This document shows positions 52,913 to 61,960 of a stretch of DNA of 64,000 nucleotides, piece after piece. The DNA lies in assembly GCA_002292815.1 (NCBI GenBank), contig DBBX01000028.1, positions 115,521 through 179,520 on the forward strand, given 5' to 3'. A model generated the notes under the pieces. The model searched no databases. It saw nothing but the letters and a program-made list of their open reading frames with translations, and was not told where the DNA came from. The stretch's first letter is position 1; every line of letters starts with the position of its first letter. The DNA comes from Thiotrichaceae bacterium UBA973. GTDB lineage: Bacteria > Pseudomonadota > Gammaproteobacteria > Eutrophobiales > Eutrophobiaceae. The position numbers were made by a program, and so were the translations under genes.

Positions 52913-53245
52913 TTAGCTACCGCACTTGCCTTCGCCACACTTGCCTTCTTCTTTCTTATCACCACATGAGCCTTCAGCTTTTTTATCACCACATTTACCT
53001 TCTTCTTTCTTGTCACCACATGAACCTTCAGCTTTTTTATCACCACACTTGCCTTCGCCACATTTACCTTCTTCTTTCTTGTCTCCACAACTGCCTTCTT
53101 CAGCAACCATGTAACCACTACCAAGGTCAGTCATGTTAAACGGATTATCGGCAGCATTAACAATAGGGCTAGATGCTAATGAAATTGCGAATGTGGTACC
53201 TAATGCAACAGCTAAGGGGTTAAGTTTGTTTTTACTTGGCATCAT
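52913..53245 (-). CDS. bufA: Bufferin/oxazolin precursor with eight EGxCG motifs (BufA/HvfA-type)
   Basis: A 110-residue protein. Residues 1-32 form a Sec signal peptide (cleavage after PIVNA). The mature part contains eight cysteines (53, 62, 67, 75, 84, 93, 102 and 107), each in an EGxCG motif: five EGKCG and three EGSCG, separated by DKK(E/A) spacers. EGKCG is the modification motif of HvfA, where cysteines become copper-binding oxazolone/thioamide groups. AGGAG lies 5 nt before the ATG pair. The precursor is first in the cluster and is followed by MNIO and DUF2063 genes. Periplasmic copper binding is inferred from the family. Confidence 0.9.
   Translation of the reverse strand: MMPSKNKLNPLAVALGTTFAISLASSPIVNAADNPFNMTDLGSGYMVAEEGSCGDKKEEGKCGEGKCGDKKAEGSCGDKKEEGKCGDKKAEGSCGDKKEEGKCGEGKCGS
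52922..53100. repeat. Tandem coding repeat in the precursor gene (54-bp period)
   Basis: The cysteine-motif region repeats with an 18-codon unit: EGSCGDKKE plus EGKCGDKKA, with extra EGKCG insertions at both ends. The DNA copies are nearly identical, which indicates recent duplication and possible copy-number variation between strains. Confidence 0.85.
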
Positions 53246-53706
53246 ATAATCTCCTGGAGGTTTAACAAAAAATAATTCCTAAAGGGGGAATCACTGTAAT
53301 TTTTTTTAATAATGTGTAGCAAATTTAACCGTTTAGTCTAGTAAAGCCCCGCCTCTGCCACACACAGATATATTGACTTCCGTCTAACTCGAAAGTTCTC
53401 AAACAATAGATTTAATAACATATTAATGGCGTCATAAAACTTAACGATACATTACCTATCAATATTTATAACTCATTGTATATTAATGATAATATCGGTT
53501 AACTATCAGCGATCCAATTTGTCGTCAAATGATTACAACATTAGAGTAACTTATTAGTTGGAGGTCTTTTACTTTCAGTATTGCTTGATGAGTATCAACC
53601 CGTTTTTTGTAACTAGCTTGATCAGCATTTAGAACTAGTTACTAATTCCTCATCACATTCATCAAGCATAGATATGCTTGTTGATGCGATTGTTTTTAAC
53701 TTGTAA
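53246..53706. other. Intergenic region between bufA and lysS
   Basis: About 460 nt holding the bufA promoter. A leader hairpin ATTCC-N7-GGAAT lies at 53275-53291, shortly before the bufA ribosome site. Inverted repeats at 53609-53642 (GTAACTAG arms) and 53663-53680 (CAAGCATA arms) lie after lysS but have no T tract. I did not find a convincing promoter consensus. Confidence 0.5.
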
Positions 53707-55197
53707 TTAACTCTTCGAACGCATATGAGGAAAGAGAATAACATCACGAATGGTAGGAGAATCTGTCAGAAACATAACTAGCCGATCTATACCAATCCCC
53801 TCACCTGCTGTTGGCGGCATGCCGTATTCAAGTGCGGTAATGTAGTCATCATCAAAATGCATGGCTTCTGCATCGCCAGCCTCTTTCTCTTCTACCTGCT
53901 GTCGAAATCGTTCCGCCTGATCTTCTGGATCATTTAATTCTGAAAAACCATTAGCAATCTCTCGACCACCAATAAAGAATTCAAATCGATCTGTTACAAA
54001 TGGGTCGTTATCATTTTTACGAGCAAGTGGTGACACCTCAGTCGGGTACTGGGTTATAAAGGTCGCCGCTAGTAACTTTGCTTCAACCGTTTTTTCAAAT
54101 ATTTCAATTTGGATCTTGCCCAGACCGTAACTCTCTTCAAGAGGGATCTCTAAACGTTGCGCATGATCTTTAATTTTTTCCAGTGACTGTAGATCTTCAA
54201 TTGCAATCGCATCATTATATTTCAGGATTGATTCAACCACAGTCATACGTTCAAAAGGTTTACCTAAATCATAGGTATCACCTTGGTAAGTTACTTCATT
54301 ACTACCAAAAAGTTCTGTTGTCATCTTACGTATCATATCTTCAGTAAGATTCATCAGATCTTCATAATCAGAATAGGCTTGATAAAATTCAAGCATGGTA
54401 AACTCAGGATTATGCCGAGGGGAAAGACCTTCATTACGGAAACTACGGTTGATCTCAAAGACTCTTTCAAAACCACCAACAACAAGTCGCTTTAAATATA
54501 ACTCTGGTGCAATCCGAAGAAAGAGTTCCATGTCCAGGCTATTATGATGCGTTTTAAATGGACGTGCTGTTGCACCACCGGGAATGACATGCATCATCGG
54601 TGTTTCTACTTCCATATAATTTTCATTATTTAAATACGAACGTATAAACTCAACGACCTGTGATCGAATCTTGAATGTGTTACGGGTCTCTTCATTCATT
54701 ATTAGGTCAACATAACGCTGACGATACCGCATTTCCTGATCAGTTAGACCATGATACTTTTCTGGCAGGGGTTGTAAGGACTTGGTTAATAGTTTTATTG
54801 AATCGACATGAATACTCAATTCACCTTTATTGGTCTTCATGATTGTGCCGGTTGCACCAATGATGTCACCAATATCCCACTTCTTGAATCCGGTGTTGTA
54901 GAGTCCTTCAGGTAAATCATCGCGCCTGACATATAATTGAATCTTGCCTGACATATCCTGAATATGTGCGAAAGATGCCTTACCCATAATACGACGGCTC
55001 ATCATTCGTCCAGCTAAAGCAACCTTGGCGCCTTCAACTTCAAGCTCTTCTTTAGTTCTCTCTTCATATTTAGCAAGCACATCGGCAGCCAATGAATCCC
55101 GTCTAAAGTCATTACTGAAGGCATTGCCTGTTTCTCGTAATTCGCTTAGTTGCTGGCGTCGTTGCGCAATTAGATCATTTTCGTTTTCGTCACTCAT
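53707..55197 (-). CDS. lysS: Lysyl-tRNA synthetase, class II
   Basis: A 496-residue class II synthetase. The N-terminal OB-fold binds the anticodon (VALAGRMMSRRIMGKASFAH), and the catalytic core has motif 2 around FRNEGLSPRHNPEFTMLEF and motif 3 GEGIGIDRLVM near the end. It charges tRNA-Lys. It follows prfB by 89 nt on the same strand, an order well known from other proteobacteria including E. coli. Length and motifs are standard. Confidence 0.97.
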   Translation of the reverse strand: MSDENENDLIAQRRQQLSELRETGNAFSNDFRRDSLAADVLAKYEERTKEELEVEGAKVALAGRMMSRRIMGKASFAHIQDMSGKIQLYVRRDDLPEGLYNTGFKKWDIGDIIGATGTIMKTNKGELSIHVDSIKLLTKSLQPLPEKYHGLTDQEMRYRQRYVDLIMNEETRNTFKIRSQVVEFIRSYLNNENYMEVETPMMHVIPGGATARPFKTHHNSLDMELFLRIAPELYLKRLVVGGFERVFEINRSFRNEGLSPRHNPEFTMLEFYQAYSDYEDLMNLTEDMIRKMTTELFGSNEVTYQGDTYDLGKPFERMTVVESILKYNDAIAIEDLQSLEKIKDHAQRLEIPLEESYGLGKIQIEIFEKTVEAKLLAATFITQYPTEVSPLARKNDNDPFVTDRFEFFIGGREIANGFSELNDPEDQAERFRQQVEEKEAGDAEAMHFDDDYITALEYGMPPTAGEGIGIDRLVMFLTDSPTIRDVILFPHMRSKS

Positions 55198-55286
55198 AGG
55201 TTATTCGTATTATTTGTGTTTATGTTCTTAATATTAATCGAAAGACAGATACTAACAGATCTGTCTGATATTCCATGCTCAAAATC

Positions 55287-56385
55287 TTATAAGCCACTTT
55301 TCAGGCTGGCTTCAATAAACCGATCCAGATCACCATCGAGCACCGCCTGTGTATTGCCAGTCTCTATCCCTGTTCTAAGATCCTTAATCCGAGACTGGTC
55401 CAGTACATAGGATCGTATTTGACTGCCCCAACCGATGTCTGCCTTGGAATCTTCCAATGCTTGTTTTTCCGAATTCAATTTTTGCATCTCATGTTCATAT
55501 AACTTGGCACGAAGTATCTTCATCGCCTGGTCTTTATTCTTGTGTTGCGAGCGATCATTTTGGCATTGCGCGACAATACCTGTCGGCAGGTGCGTTAATC
55601 TGACAGCTGAATCAGTTTTATTCACATGCTGGCCGCCAGCGCCACTGGCTCGATAGGTATCGGTTCGTAGATCTGCCGGATTAATATCTATCTCAATATT
55701 GTCATCAATCTCAGGGGATACAAATACGGAGGCAAACGAAGTATGTCGACGATTACCGGAATCAAAAGGTGACTTCCGAACCAAACGATGAACACCCGTT
55801 TCAGTGCGCAACCAACCAAAAGCATAATCGCCCGTATATTGAATCGTGGCACTTTTAATTCCGGCAACTTCACCCGGAGAAACTTCGATTAATTCTGTCT
55901 TAAAATCGTGTTGCTCACCCCAACGTAAATACATCCGTAATAGCATATCTGCCCAATCCTGGGCTTCAGTACCCCCAGACCCGGATTGAATATCAACAAA
56001 AGCATTATTAGGATCCATTTCACCGGAAAACATTCGACGAAATTCAAGTTTGGCAAGATATTCTTCGTTAGCGTCAAGATCATCCAACACCGCCGTGAAT
56101 GTATCTTCGTCATTTTCTTCTTCGGCAAGCTCTAATAAATCAACCGAATCTGTAAAAGACTCTTCCAGAGATTTTATTGTATTAACAACATTTTCAAGGT
56201 TGGCGCGTTCTTTACCAAGTGCTTGCGCTTGTTCAGGGTTTCCCCAGACATCGGGTTGCTCAAGTTCGCGTAATACCTCTACTAGCCGTTCAGTCTTCTG
56301 GTCGTATTCAAAGATACCCCCTTAGCGATTTAACACGCTCTTGCATATCAGAAATTCTGTTAAGAAGTGGGTTTATTTCAAACAT
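55287..56385 (-). CDS. prfB: Peptide chain release factor 2, with programmed +1 frameshift
   Basis: Translation starts with ATG at 56385-56383 (MFEINPLLNRI). After 25 codons the zero frame hits UGA at 56310-56308; the sequence AGG GGG TAT CTT TGA is identical to the E. coli recoding site. Shifting +1 at CTT continues as EYDQKTERL and gives a full-length RF2 of about 365 residues. The GGQ loop (SGAGGQHVNKTDS) and the stop-recognition motif SPF (RKSPFDSG) are present. RF2 reads UGA and UAA, and the UGA regulates its own synthesis. A simple frame search would miss the first 25 codons. Confidence 0.95.
56308..56322 (-). promoter_or_regulatory. RF2 programmed-frameshift site
   Basis: AGGGGG acts as an internal Shine-Dalgarno just before CTT TGA, with UGA as codon 26. 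Low RF2 favours the +1 shift, giving autoregulation. Confidence 0.95.
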
Positions 56386-56419
56386 TTAATTGAACCTGAT
56401 TACAAAGAAAGCGCATTCT

Positions 56420-56448
56420 ACTATAGCTACAGGCGCCTTGATAGTCAT
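56420..56448 (-). promoter_or_regulatory. Possible prfB promoter
   Basis: On the minus strand ATGACT (56448-56443), a 17-bp spacer and TATAGT (56425-56420), about 35 nt before the start codon. The -35 is a modest match. The rest of the 237-nt gap to recJ shows nothing. Confidence 0.4.
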
Positions 56449-56622
56449 GCAGCATGATGCCGTCTAGACGTCGTCTCGTGCAGTTCTCTATCAAATCAAA
56501 CGGATTGCGCCAGCTTTATACTTGGAGAGACTATAAACACAACTCTTCACTATCTTTATCACTAATAATGGCAATAAGAACTGATTTTTGTGTGTAAAAA
56601 AAGAGCGTAAATTCGAGAATAA

Positions 56623-58359
56623 TTAGAGTGGATTTAAGTATTCAATGAATAATTGAAGCTGTCGATTACCGCGAAAATCATTTATACCTAATCGATAAGT
56701 AGACAGGATTTCCTTCGTTCCAGCAGGCCAATCTTCATCAGTCATATTAAACGCTATGGCATCCAGAACTTTATTATCCGTCTGAAGTTTGAGTTTAAGG
56801 TGGTTACCGCCAACGATACGTGTATCAAGCACTTTAAATCTTCCTTCAAACACAGGTTCTGGAAATGTCTGCCCCCAAGGTCCGGCGGACTGAATTTCTG
56901 CTGCAAGTTGTAAAGAATAATCCTCTGTAGATAATTCACCATCAGTCACACATATATCTTGCATGTCTTCTAATGAAATATGTTCTTTAATAACCTCATT
57001 AAAGCATTCAGAGAACAGTTCGAATTGAGATTCTTTTATGGTTAAACCCGCAGCCATAGCATGGCCGCCGAAGGTCAGGATTAGTTCCGGATTAAGACGT
57101 GTTACATCTTCCAGGCAATCGCGAATATGCAGACCATTAATAGACCGCGCAGATCCTTTAATAATAGTACCGCCTTCTTCTTCATTTTCTTTTGCAAAAG
57201 CGATAACAGGTCGATTAAATGTTTCTTTTACTTTGGCAGCAAGAATGCCAATCACACCCTGATGCCAATCAGGATTAAACAAACAAATCCCCTGCGCAAT
57301 CTCACCTGATGATTTTTCCAGATAATCATCTAATTCAATAGTGGCCTGCTCTTGCATCTCAGCTTGAATTAAGCGTCTTTCTTTATTCAACTTATCAAGT
57401 TGATCAGCCATTTCTTTTGCTGCATGAGTATCATCTGTTAATAAACATTCAATGCCTAAAGACATGTCGGTTAAACGTCCAGCAGCATTTAACCTTGGTG
57501 CTATAGAAAAACCTAAATCGCTTGCAGAAAGTGTTGGCAATGGTCTGCCTGCTAAATCTAATATCGCTGCTATACCTGCGATAGATTTATTTTGTTTGAT
57601 CAATTTCAACCCATGGGCAACCATAATCCGGTTGTTTTTATCAAGCGGCACAACATCAGCAACAGTCCCGAGTGCGACAATGTCCAGTAATTGTGCAAGA
57701 TTTGGTATAGCTAGATTCGACTCATCAAACCAGCCTTGCTCTCTTAATGTAGCCCTTAACGCCAACAAGATATAAAACACGACACCAACACCCGCCAGAT
57801 TCTTACTTGGGAATTTATCTCCGGCAAGTTGTGGGTTTACTATTGCATCGGCATCAGGTAATTCATTACCCGGTAAATGATGATCAGTAATTAATACCTT
57901 TACACCATTTTCTCTGGTTCGCTTAACACCTTCAACACTTGAAATTCCATTATCGACGGTAATTAATAAATCAGGATCATAATCCAATGCGACATCAACA
58001 ATTTCTGGTGTTAGACCATAACCATACTCGAAGCGATTGGGTACAACATAGACAATATCTTCAGCGCCCATCAGTGTTAATCCACGAATAGCCAAGGCAC
58101 AGCTGGTAGCACCATCTGCATCAAAGTCAGCTACGATTAATATTCGTGATTTGTTTGTTATTGCTTCTTGCAGTAATAAAACTGCAGCATTAATACCTGT
58201 CAGTGTGTCGTAGGGTAAGAGAGAAGCGAGCGAATAATCCAAATCATCGCTGGATTGTATGTTCCTGGCAGCGTAGACCCGTTTTAATACAGGATGGATT
58301 GCATCCGGCAACCTATGTTCATCGGGAATATCACGTCGGATTATTTTCTTATGTTTCAC
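56623..58359 (-). CDS. recJ: Single-stranded-DNA-specific exonuclease RecJ
   Basis: A 578-residue protein with DHH family motifs: ADFDADGATSCA near residue 76 (motif I), TVDNGISS near 135 (motif II), DHHLPGNELP near 158 (motif III, DHH), and the DHHA1 domain with GGHAMAAGLT near 440. It degrades single-stranded DNA 5' to 3' in recombination and mismatch repair. The 4-nt overlap with the RpfE-like gene upstream shows joint translation. Length is normal. Confidence 0.96.
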   Translation of the reverse strand: MKHKKIIRRDIPDEHRLPDAIHPVLKRVYAARNIQSSDDLDYSLASLLPYDTLTGINAAVLLLQEAITNKSRILIVADFDADGATSCALAIRGLTLMGAEDIVYVVPNRFEYGYGLTPEIVDVALDYDPDLLITVDNGISSVEGVKRTRENGVKVLITDHHLPGNELPDADAIVNPQLAGDKFPSKNLAGVGVVFYILLALRATLREQGWFDESNLAIPNLAQLLDIVALGTVADVVPLDKNNRIMVAHGLKLIKQNKSIAGIAAILDLAGRPLPTLSASDLGFSIAPRLNAAGRLTDMSLGIECLLTDDTHAAKEMADQLDKLNKERRLIQAEMQEQATIELDDYLEKSSGEIAQGICLFNPDWHQGVIGILAAKVKETFNRPVIAFAKENEEEGGTIIKGSARSINGLHIRDCLEDVTRLNPELILTFGGHAMAAGLTIKESQFELFSECFNEVIKEHISLEDMQDICVTDGELSTEDYSLQLAAEIQSAGPWGQTFPEPVFEGRFKVLDTRIVGGNHLKLKLQTDNKVLDAIAFNMTDEDWPAGTKEILSTYRLGINDFRGNRQLQLFIEYLNPL

Positions 58360-59384
58360 GAAATATTATTGCTTAAACTTGTATATGTTTTTTGTTTTTT
58401 CCAAAACTTATAGCGAGAGCCTTTATCCAAATTGATAGCGCTTTTATCCGTTTTGATATGTAACTGGTCAATCTCTCTGCTCCTCAATGCATCCATTAAA
58501 GGAGAAAACCAGTTTGCTTCATAGGTCATCAGCGCTTCAAGCCAGCCTTCAAGATCATGATAATGACTAAATTTTTGAAATGAGTTTATGACTACCAAAC
58601 CATTGTAACTAGTATCCATATTTTTAATTTCACTATATTTATCAGGCAAATCATAAAACGGCGTTGCCGCTATCATAGAGAGTCCTTTCGCTAACATCTC
58701 ATCACTCGCAATAAACGACCATTGACGATCAATGATCTTTGGCAATGCACCATAACCCCAAAACCATAGGCTATTTATCGGTAACATTTTTTCTTGTTCG
58801 CGTTTTTTATTGACATCAGAATCATGCAAAGTCATCTGTATATCATTCATTAATTGAATCAGGTTAATACGGTCATCACCACTAGGCATAAAAGGCAGAA
58901 TGTCTCGACCCACGATCGAATCGACCGGTGTTGTTCTTATCTTAAGATCATCCTTTATTCTTAAATACCATCGATACGGAACAGGAACTTCAAGCTCAAG
59001 TTCATAAGGCTTTAATATGATATTAATATCAGCAGCAAGTGCCAGAGCATCATGCTGGCTAATAGTGAACTGATTATTATCGATCAGGATCAAACCATCG
59101 CGATCTGCTCTCACATGAACCGGATCAGCACGTAACCAAATACCTTCTGGATGTTGATTGTCATCTGTTAATCGCGATATTGCCGCGATAGGTAGATCGT
59201 TTTCTTCTTTTGCAGTCAAGCCGAATAATTTACAGAGATCATAGCTAGCTGAAGATGATTTTAACGTTTGATGATTTCCTTTAGAAAGCATCCAGTTTAA
59301 TGAAGGTAAACTCGGTAAATCATCCGGGTGAATTGATATGTCAGGTCCAAACAAACCTGGTATGTAGACAGTCAAGCTACGCAT
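58356..59384 (-). CDS. RpfE-like protein upstream of recJ (phosphoglycerate-mutase-fold annotation)
   Basis: A 342-residue cytosolic protein without signal peptide. The opening RSLTVYIPGLFGPD, followed by GIWLRADPVHVRADRDGLIL and LWFWGYGALPK near residue 206, matches proteins commonly annotated as phosphoglycerate-mutase-like or RpfE. Order and 4-nt overlap with recJ repeat the Xanthomonas arrangement of rpfE next to recJ, in a block that also holds prfB and lysS. The catalytic serine and histidines of phosphoglycerate mutase are not evident, so the enzyme name should not be taken literally. No rpfB, F, C or G is in the window. Confidence 0.75.
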   Translation of the reverse strand: MRSLTVYIPGLFGPDISIHPDDLPSLPSLNWMLSKGNHQTLKSSSASYDLCKLFGLTAKEENDLPIAAISRLTDDNQHPEGIWLRADPVHVRADRDGLILIDNNQFTISQHDALALAADINIILKPYELELEVPVPYRWYLRIKDDLKIRTTPVDSIVGRDILPFMPSGDDRINLIQLMNDIQMTLHDSDVNKKREQEKMLPINSLWFWGYGALPKIIDRQWSFIASDEMLAKGLSMIAATPFYDLPDKYSEIKNMDTSYNGLVVINSFQKFSHYHDLEGWLEALMTYEANWFSPLMDALRSREIDQLHIKTDKSAINLDKGSRYKFWKKQKTYTSLSNNIS

Positions 59385-59430
59385 TTATCATCTCGTTCAG
59401 TTGTGACACGATGATTACCTGTTAATAAAT

Positions 59431-59448
59431 GAGATGCTTATCCATCTC
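59431..59448 (-). terminator. Possible terminator of the alaC-hom-thrC operon
   Basis: GAGATG-N6-CATCTC stem 7 nt after the thrC stop, followed on the minus strand by ATTTATT, so only a weak U-rich tail. Confidence 0.45.
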
Positions 59449-59454
59449 ACTATT

Positions 59455-60600
59455 TTAGTCAGTCATATTTTCGAGAATTGCAGATTTCACCTGATCTAAT
59501 TTTGCATCAACTGCAATGACAGGTGCAGTACTTTGTTTTATAGCTGTATCAGGATCCTTAAGACCATGACCTGTTAAAGTGCAAACGACACAACTATTTT
59601 CAGGAATTTTACCCGAATTAATATCTCGCATAGCACCAGCAACTGATGTTGCTGAAGCTGGCTCACAGAAAATACCTTCTTTTTCTGCCAGTAACTTTTG
59701 CGCCGCAAGAATTTCGACATCATCACATTCATCGAACCAGCCATCTGATTCTTCACGCACTTTCCAGGCATAATCCCATGACTGGGGATGACCGATTCTA
59801 ATTGCGGTTGCCACCGTCTCAGGGTTATCTACCATTTCACCACGCATAAAGGGTGCGGAACCACTCGCTTGATACCCGACCATCCTAGGTCGAGTAGTTA
59901 CAATCGGTCCATCGGCATATGGACACACACCATTACAATGCGCACAAGCAGCGGTGGCTTGTTCACCCTTGGCACAAGCATATTCACTATAACCTATCCA
60001 ATGTGCTGTAATATTGCCGGCATTACCTACGGGTAAGCAATGAAAGTCTGGCGCGCGCCCCAACTCTTCAACAATCTCAAACGCAGCTGTTTTTTGTCCC
60101 TGCAAACGATATGGATTGATTGAATTAACGATGGTTACCGGTGCTTCATTGGCAACTTCCTTCACTAAACGCATACCATCATCAAAATTACCTTTAACTT
60201 GAAGTACTACAGCTCCTTCCATCATCGCTTGTGCCAACTTACCTTGTGCTATTTTGCCATCAGGTATTAATACAAAAGCAGTGATACCAGCACGCGCTGC
60301 ATAGGCGGCAGCGGCGGCTGAGGTATTACCAGTAGATGCACAAATAATAGCCTTTGCACCATCTTCTACTGCCTTGGTCACCGCCATAGTCATGCCGCGA
60401 TCCTTAAATGAACCAGTAGGATTTAAACCTTCATATTTAACATAAAGGTCAACATTCTTATCCCGTAAGTCAGGAATATTATTTATTTTTATTAATGGTG
60501 TATTACCTTCGCCAAGACTGATAATACGTGTGCTATCACTGACCGGAAGCCGGTCACGATAATTCTCAATTAATCCAGTATATCGAGTTCGAAAAGTCAT
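59455..60600 (-). CDS. thrC: Threonine synthase with cysteine cluster
   Basis: A 381-residue PLP enzyme. The PLP lysine is Lys66 in GSFKDRG, and ASTGNTSAAAAAY near 88-100 binds phosphate. It converts O-phosphohomoserine to threonine. Unusual is a cysteine cluster at 209, 219, 222 and 226 (C-x2-C-x3-C), in a loop before RPRMVGYQASGSAP. This could bind a metal or act as a redox switch, but no evidence beyond spacing is visible. The gene follows hom by 8 nt. Confidence 0.94.
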   Translation of the reverse strand: MTFRTRYTGLIENYRDRLPVSDSTRIISLGEGNTPLIKINNIPDLRDKNVDLYVKYEGLNPTGSFKDRGMTMAVTKAVEDGAKAIICASTGNTSAAAAAYAARAGITAFVLIPDGKIAQGKLAQAMMEGAVVLQVKGNFDDGMRLVKEVANEAPVTIVNSINPYRLQGQKTAAFEIVEELGRAPDFHCLPVGNAGNITAHWIGYSEYACAKGEQATAACAHCNGVCPYADGPIVTTRPRMVGYQASGSAPFMRGEMVDNPETVATAIRIGHPQSWDYAWKVREESDGWFDECDDVEILAAQKLLAEKEGIFCEPASATSVAGAMRDINSGKIPENSCVVCTLTGHGLKDPDTAIKQSTAPVIAVDAKLDQVKSAILENMTD

Positions 60601-60608
60601 TTTATCAA

Positions 60609-61928
60609 TTACCCTAATGTTTCCATACGAATGCGCATTACTTCACCATCGATCGCATCAAGTTGCTCTATCTTGGCAATCGCATCATTCATATTTTTTT
60701 CTTTAATCCGCTGAGTCAGGAATATTATAGGAACAAAACTGGCATCAGCCGCAGGTTCTTTTTGTAATATAGCTTCTATGCTTATTCCAGAATCACCCAG
60801 TATTCGCGTCACCTCTGCCAATACGCCTGGCTTATCTATCGCATGCATGCGCAAATAATAAGCTGTTTCCGTATCTTCCATAGGCAGTATATTGATGTCA
60901 GACAAGGCATCAGGCTGGAATGCCAAATGCGGAACACGATTTTCCGGATCCGTTGTCAAAGCACGAACGACATCAACGACATCAGCAACCACAGCAGATG
61001 CCGTTGGTTCAGAACCCGCACCCGCACCGTAATATAAAGTAGGCCCGACGGCATCGCTCATTACTAATACAGCATTCATAACACCATCAACGTTGGCAAT
61101 TAAACGGCGCTCAGGAATTAGTGTTGGATGAACACGTTGTTCTATTCCATCAGCTGTTTTGCGTGTTATACCAAGGTGTTTAATGCGGTAGCCTAACTCG
61201 CCCGCATACAATACATCCTGTTGTTCTATTTTTCCTATGCCTTCGGTATAAGTCTTGTCGAATTGCAATGGCATTCCAAAGGCAATCGATCCCAGAATAG
61301 TTAACTTATGTGCAGCATCAATACCTTCCACATCAAATGTTGGGTCGGCTTCGGCATAACCTAATGCTTGTGCTTCTTTAAGGACATCATCAAAGTCTCG
61401 ACCTTTATCACGCATCTCGGTAAGAATATAATTACCGGTACCATTAATAATGCCGGCAATCCATTCAATCTGGTTTGCAGCCAAGCCTTCTCGCACAGCC
61501 TTGATGATAGGAATTCCGCCCGCAACACCTGCTTCAAAAGCAACAGTGACGCCTTTTGCTTGAGCGGCTGCAAAGATTTCATTGCCGTGTAATGCAATCA
61601 GCGCCTTGTTTGCAGTAACAACATGCTTACCATTTTCAATCGCCTTTAATACCAATTCTTTTGCTGGTGAATAACCACCGATTAATTCAATAATGATATC
61701 AACATCAGGATCCTCAACAACGACAAAAGCGTCATCAGAGATTTTATCAATCTGCTCGATACCCTTAATCAAATCAGGATTGTAATCTATGGCTGCCGCA
61801 TGAGTTATACGAATACCACGACCGGCGCGACGAGCAATCTCATCTGCATTACGCGTGAGGACACTGACAGTGCCACCGCCAACCGTGCCTAAACCAAGCA
61901 ATCCTATTTTAACAGGCTCCATAATCAC
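60609..61928 (-). CDS. hom: Homoserine dehydrogenase (monofunctional, with ACT domain)
   Basis: A 439-residue enzyme. The NAD(P)-binding GLLGLGTVGGGT lies at the N-terminus, the catalytic core has AGVAGGIPIIKAVREGLA and GIINGTGNYILTEM near residues 150-175, and a C-terminal ACT domain follows from about 355 (MHAIDKPGVLAEVTRIL). It reduces aspartate semialdehyde to homoserine; the ACT domain usually confers threonine feedback. GTG at 61928 and ATG at 61922 are both possible starts, with GAGA upstream. It is the middle gene of an alaC-hom-thrC operon. Confidence 0.96.
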   Translation of the reverse strand: MIMEPVKIGLLGLGTVGGGTVSVLTRNADEIARRAGRGIRITHAAAIDYNPDLIKGIEQIDKISDDAFVVVEDPDVDIIIELIGGYSPAKELVLKAIENGKHVVTANKALIALHGNEIFAAAQAKGVTVAFEAGVAGGIPIIKAVREGLAANQIEWIAGIINGTGNYILTEMRDKGRDFDDVLKEAQALGYAEADPTFDVEGIDAAHKLTILGSIAFGMPLQFDKTYTEGIGKIEQQDVLYAGELGYRIKHLGITRKTADGIEQRVHPTLIPERRLIANVDGVMNAVLVMSDAVGPTLYYGAGAGSEPTASAVVADVVDVVRALTTDPENRVPHLAFQPDALSDINILPMEDTETAYYLRMHAIDKPGVLAEVTRILGDSGISIEAILQKEPAADASFVPIIFLTQRIKEKNMNDAIAKIEQLDAIDGEVMRIRMETLG

Positions 61929-61960
61929 TATTTCTCGCTAATTCTTAATTTAATTAAATG

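Noticed and set aside
52922..53100. CRISPR-like tandem repeat
   Set aside because: The repeats are codon-phased with an 18-residue period, have no unique spacers and encode the EGxCG cassette.
52888..53139. Plus-strand frames over the bufA gene (62-83 residues)
   Set aside because: They are antisense to the Cys-rich repeat, and their composition (Leu/Ser/Pro/His repeats) only mirrors the coding repeat.
53609..53680. Terminator of lysS
   Set aside because: The two inverted repeats lack a T tract on the minus strand, so they are only noted as structures.
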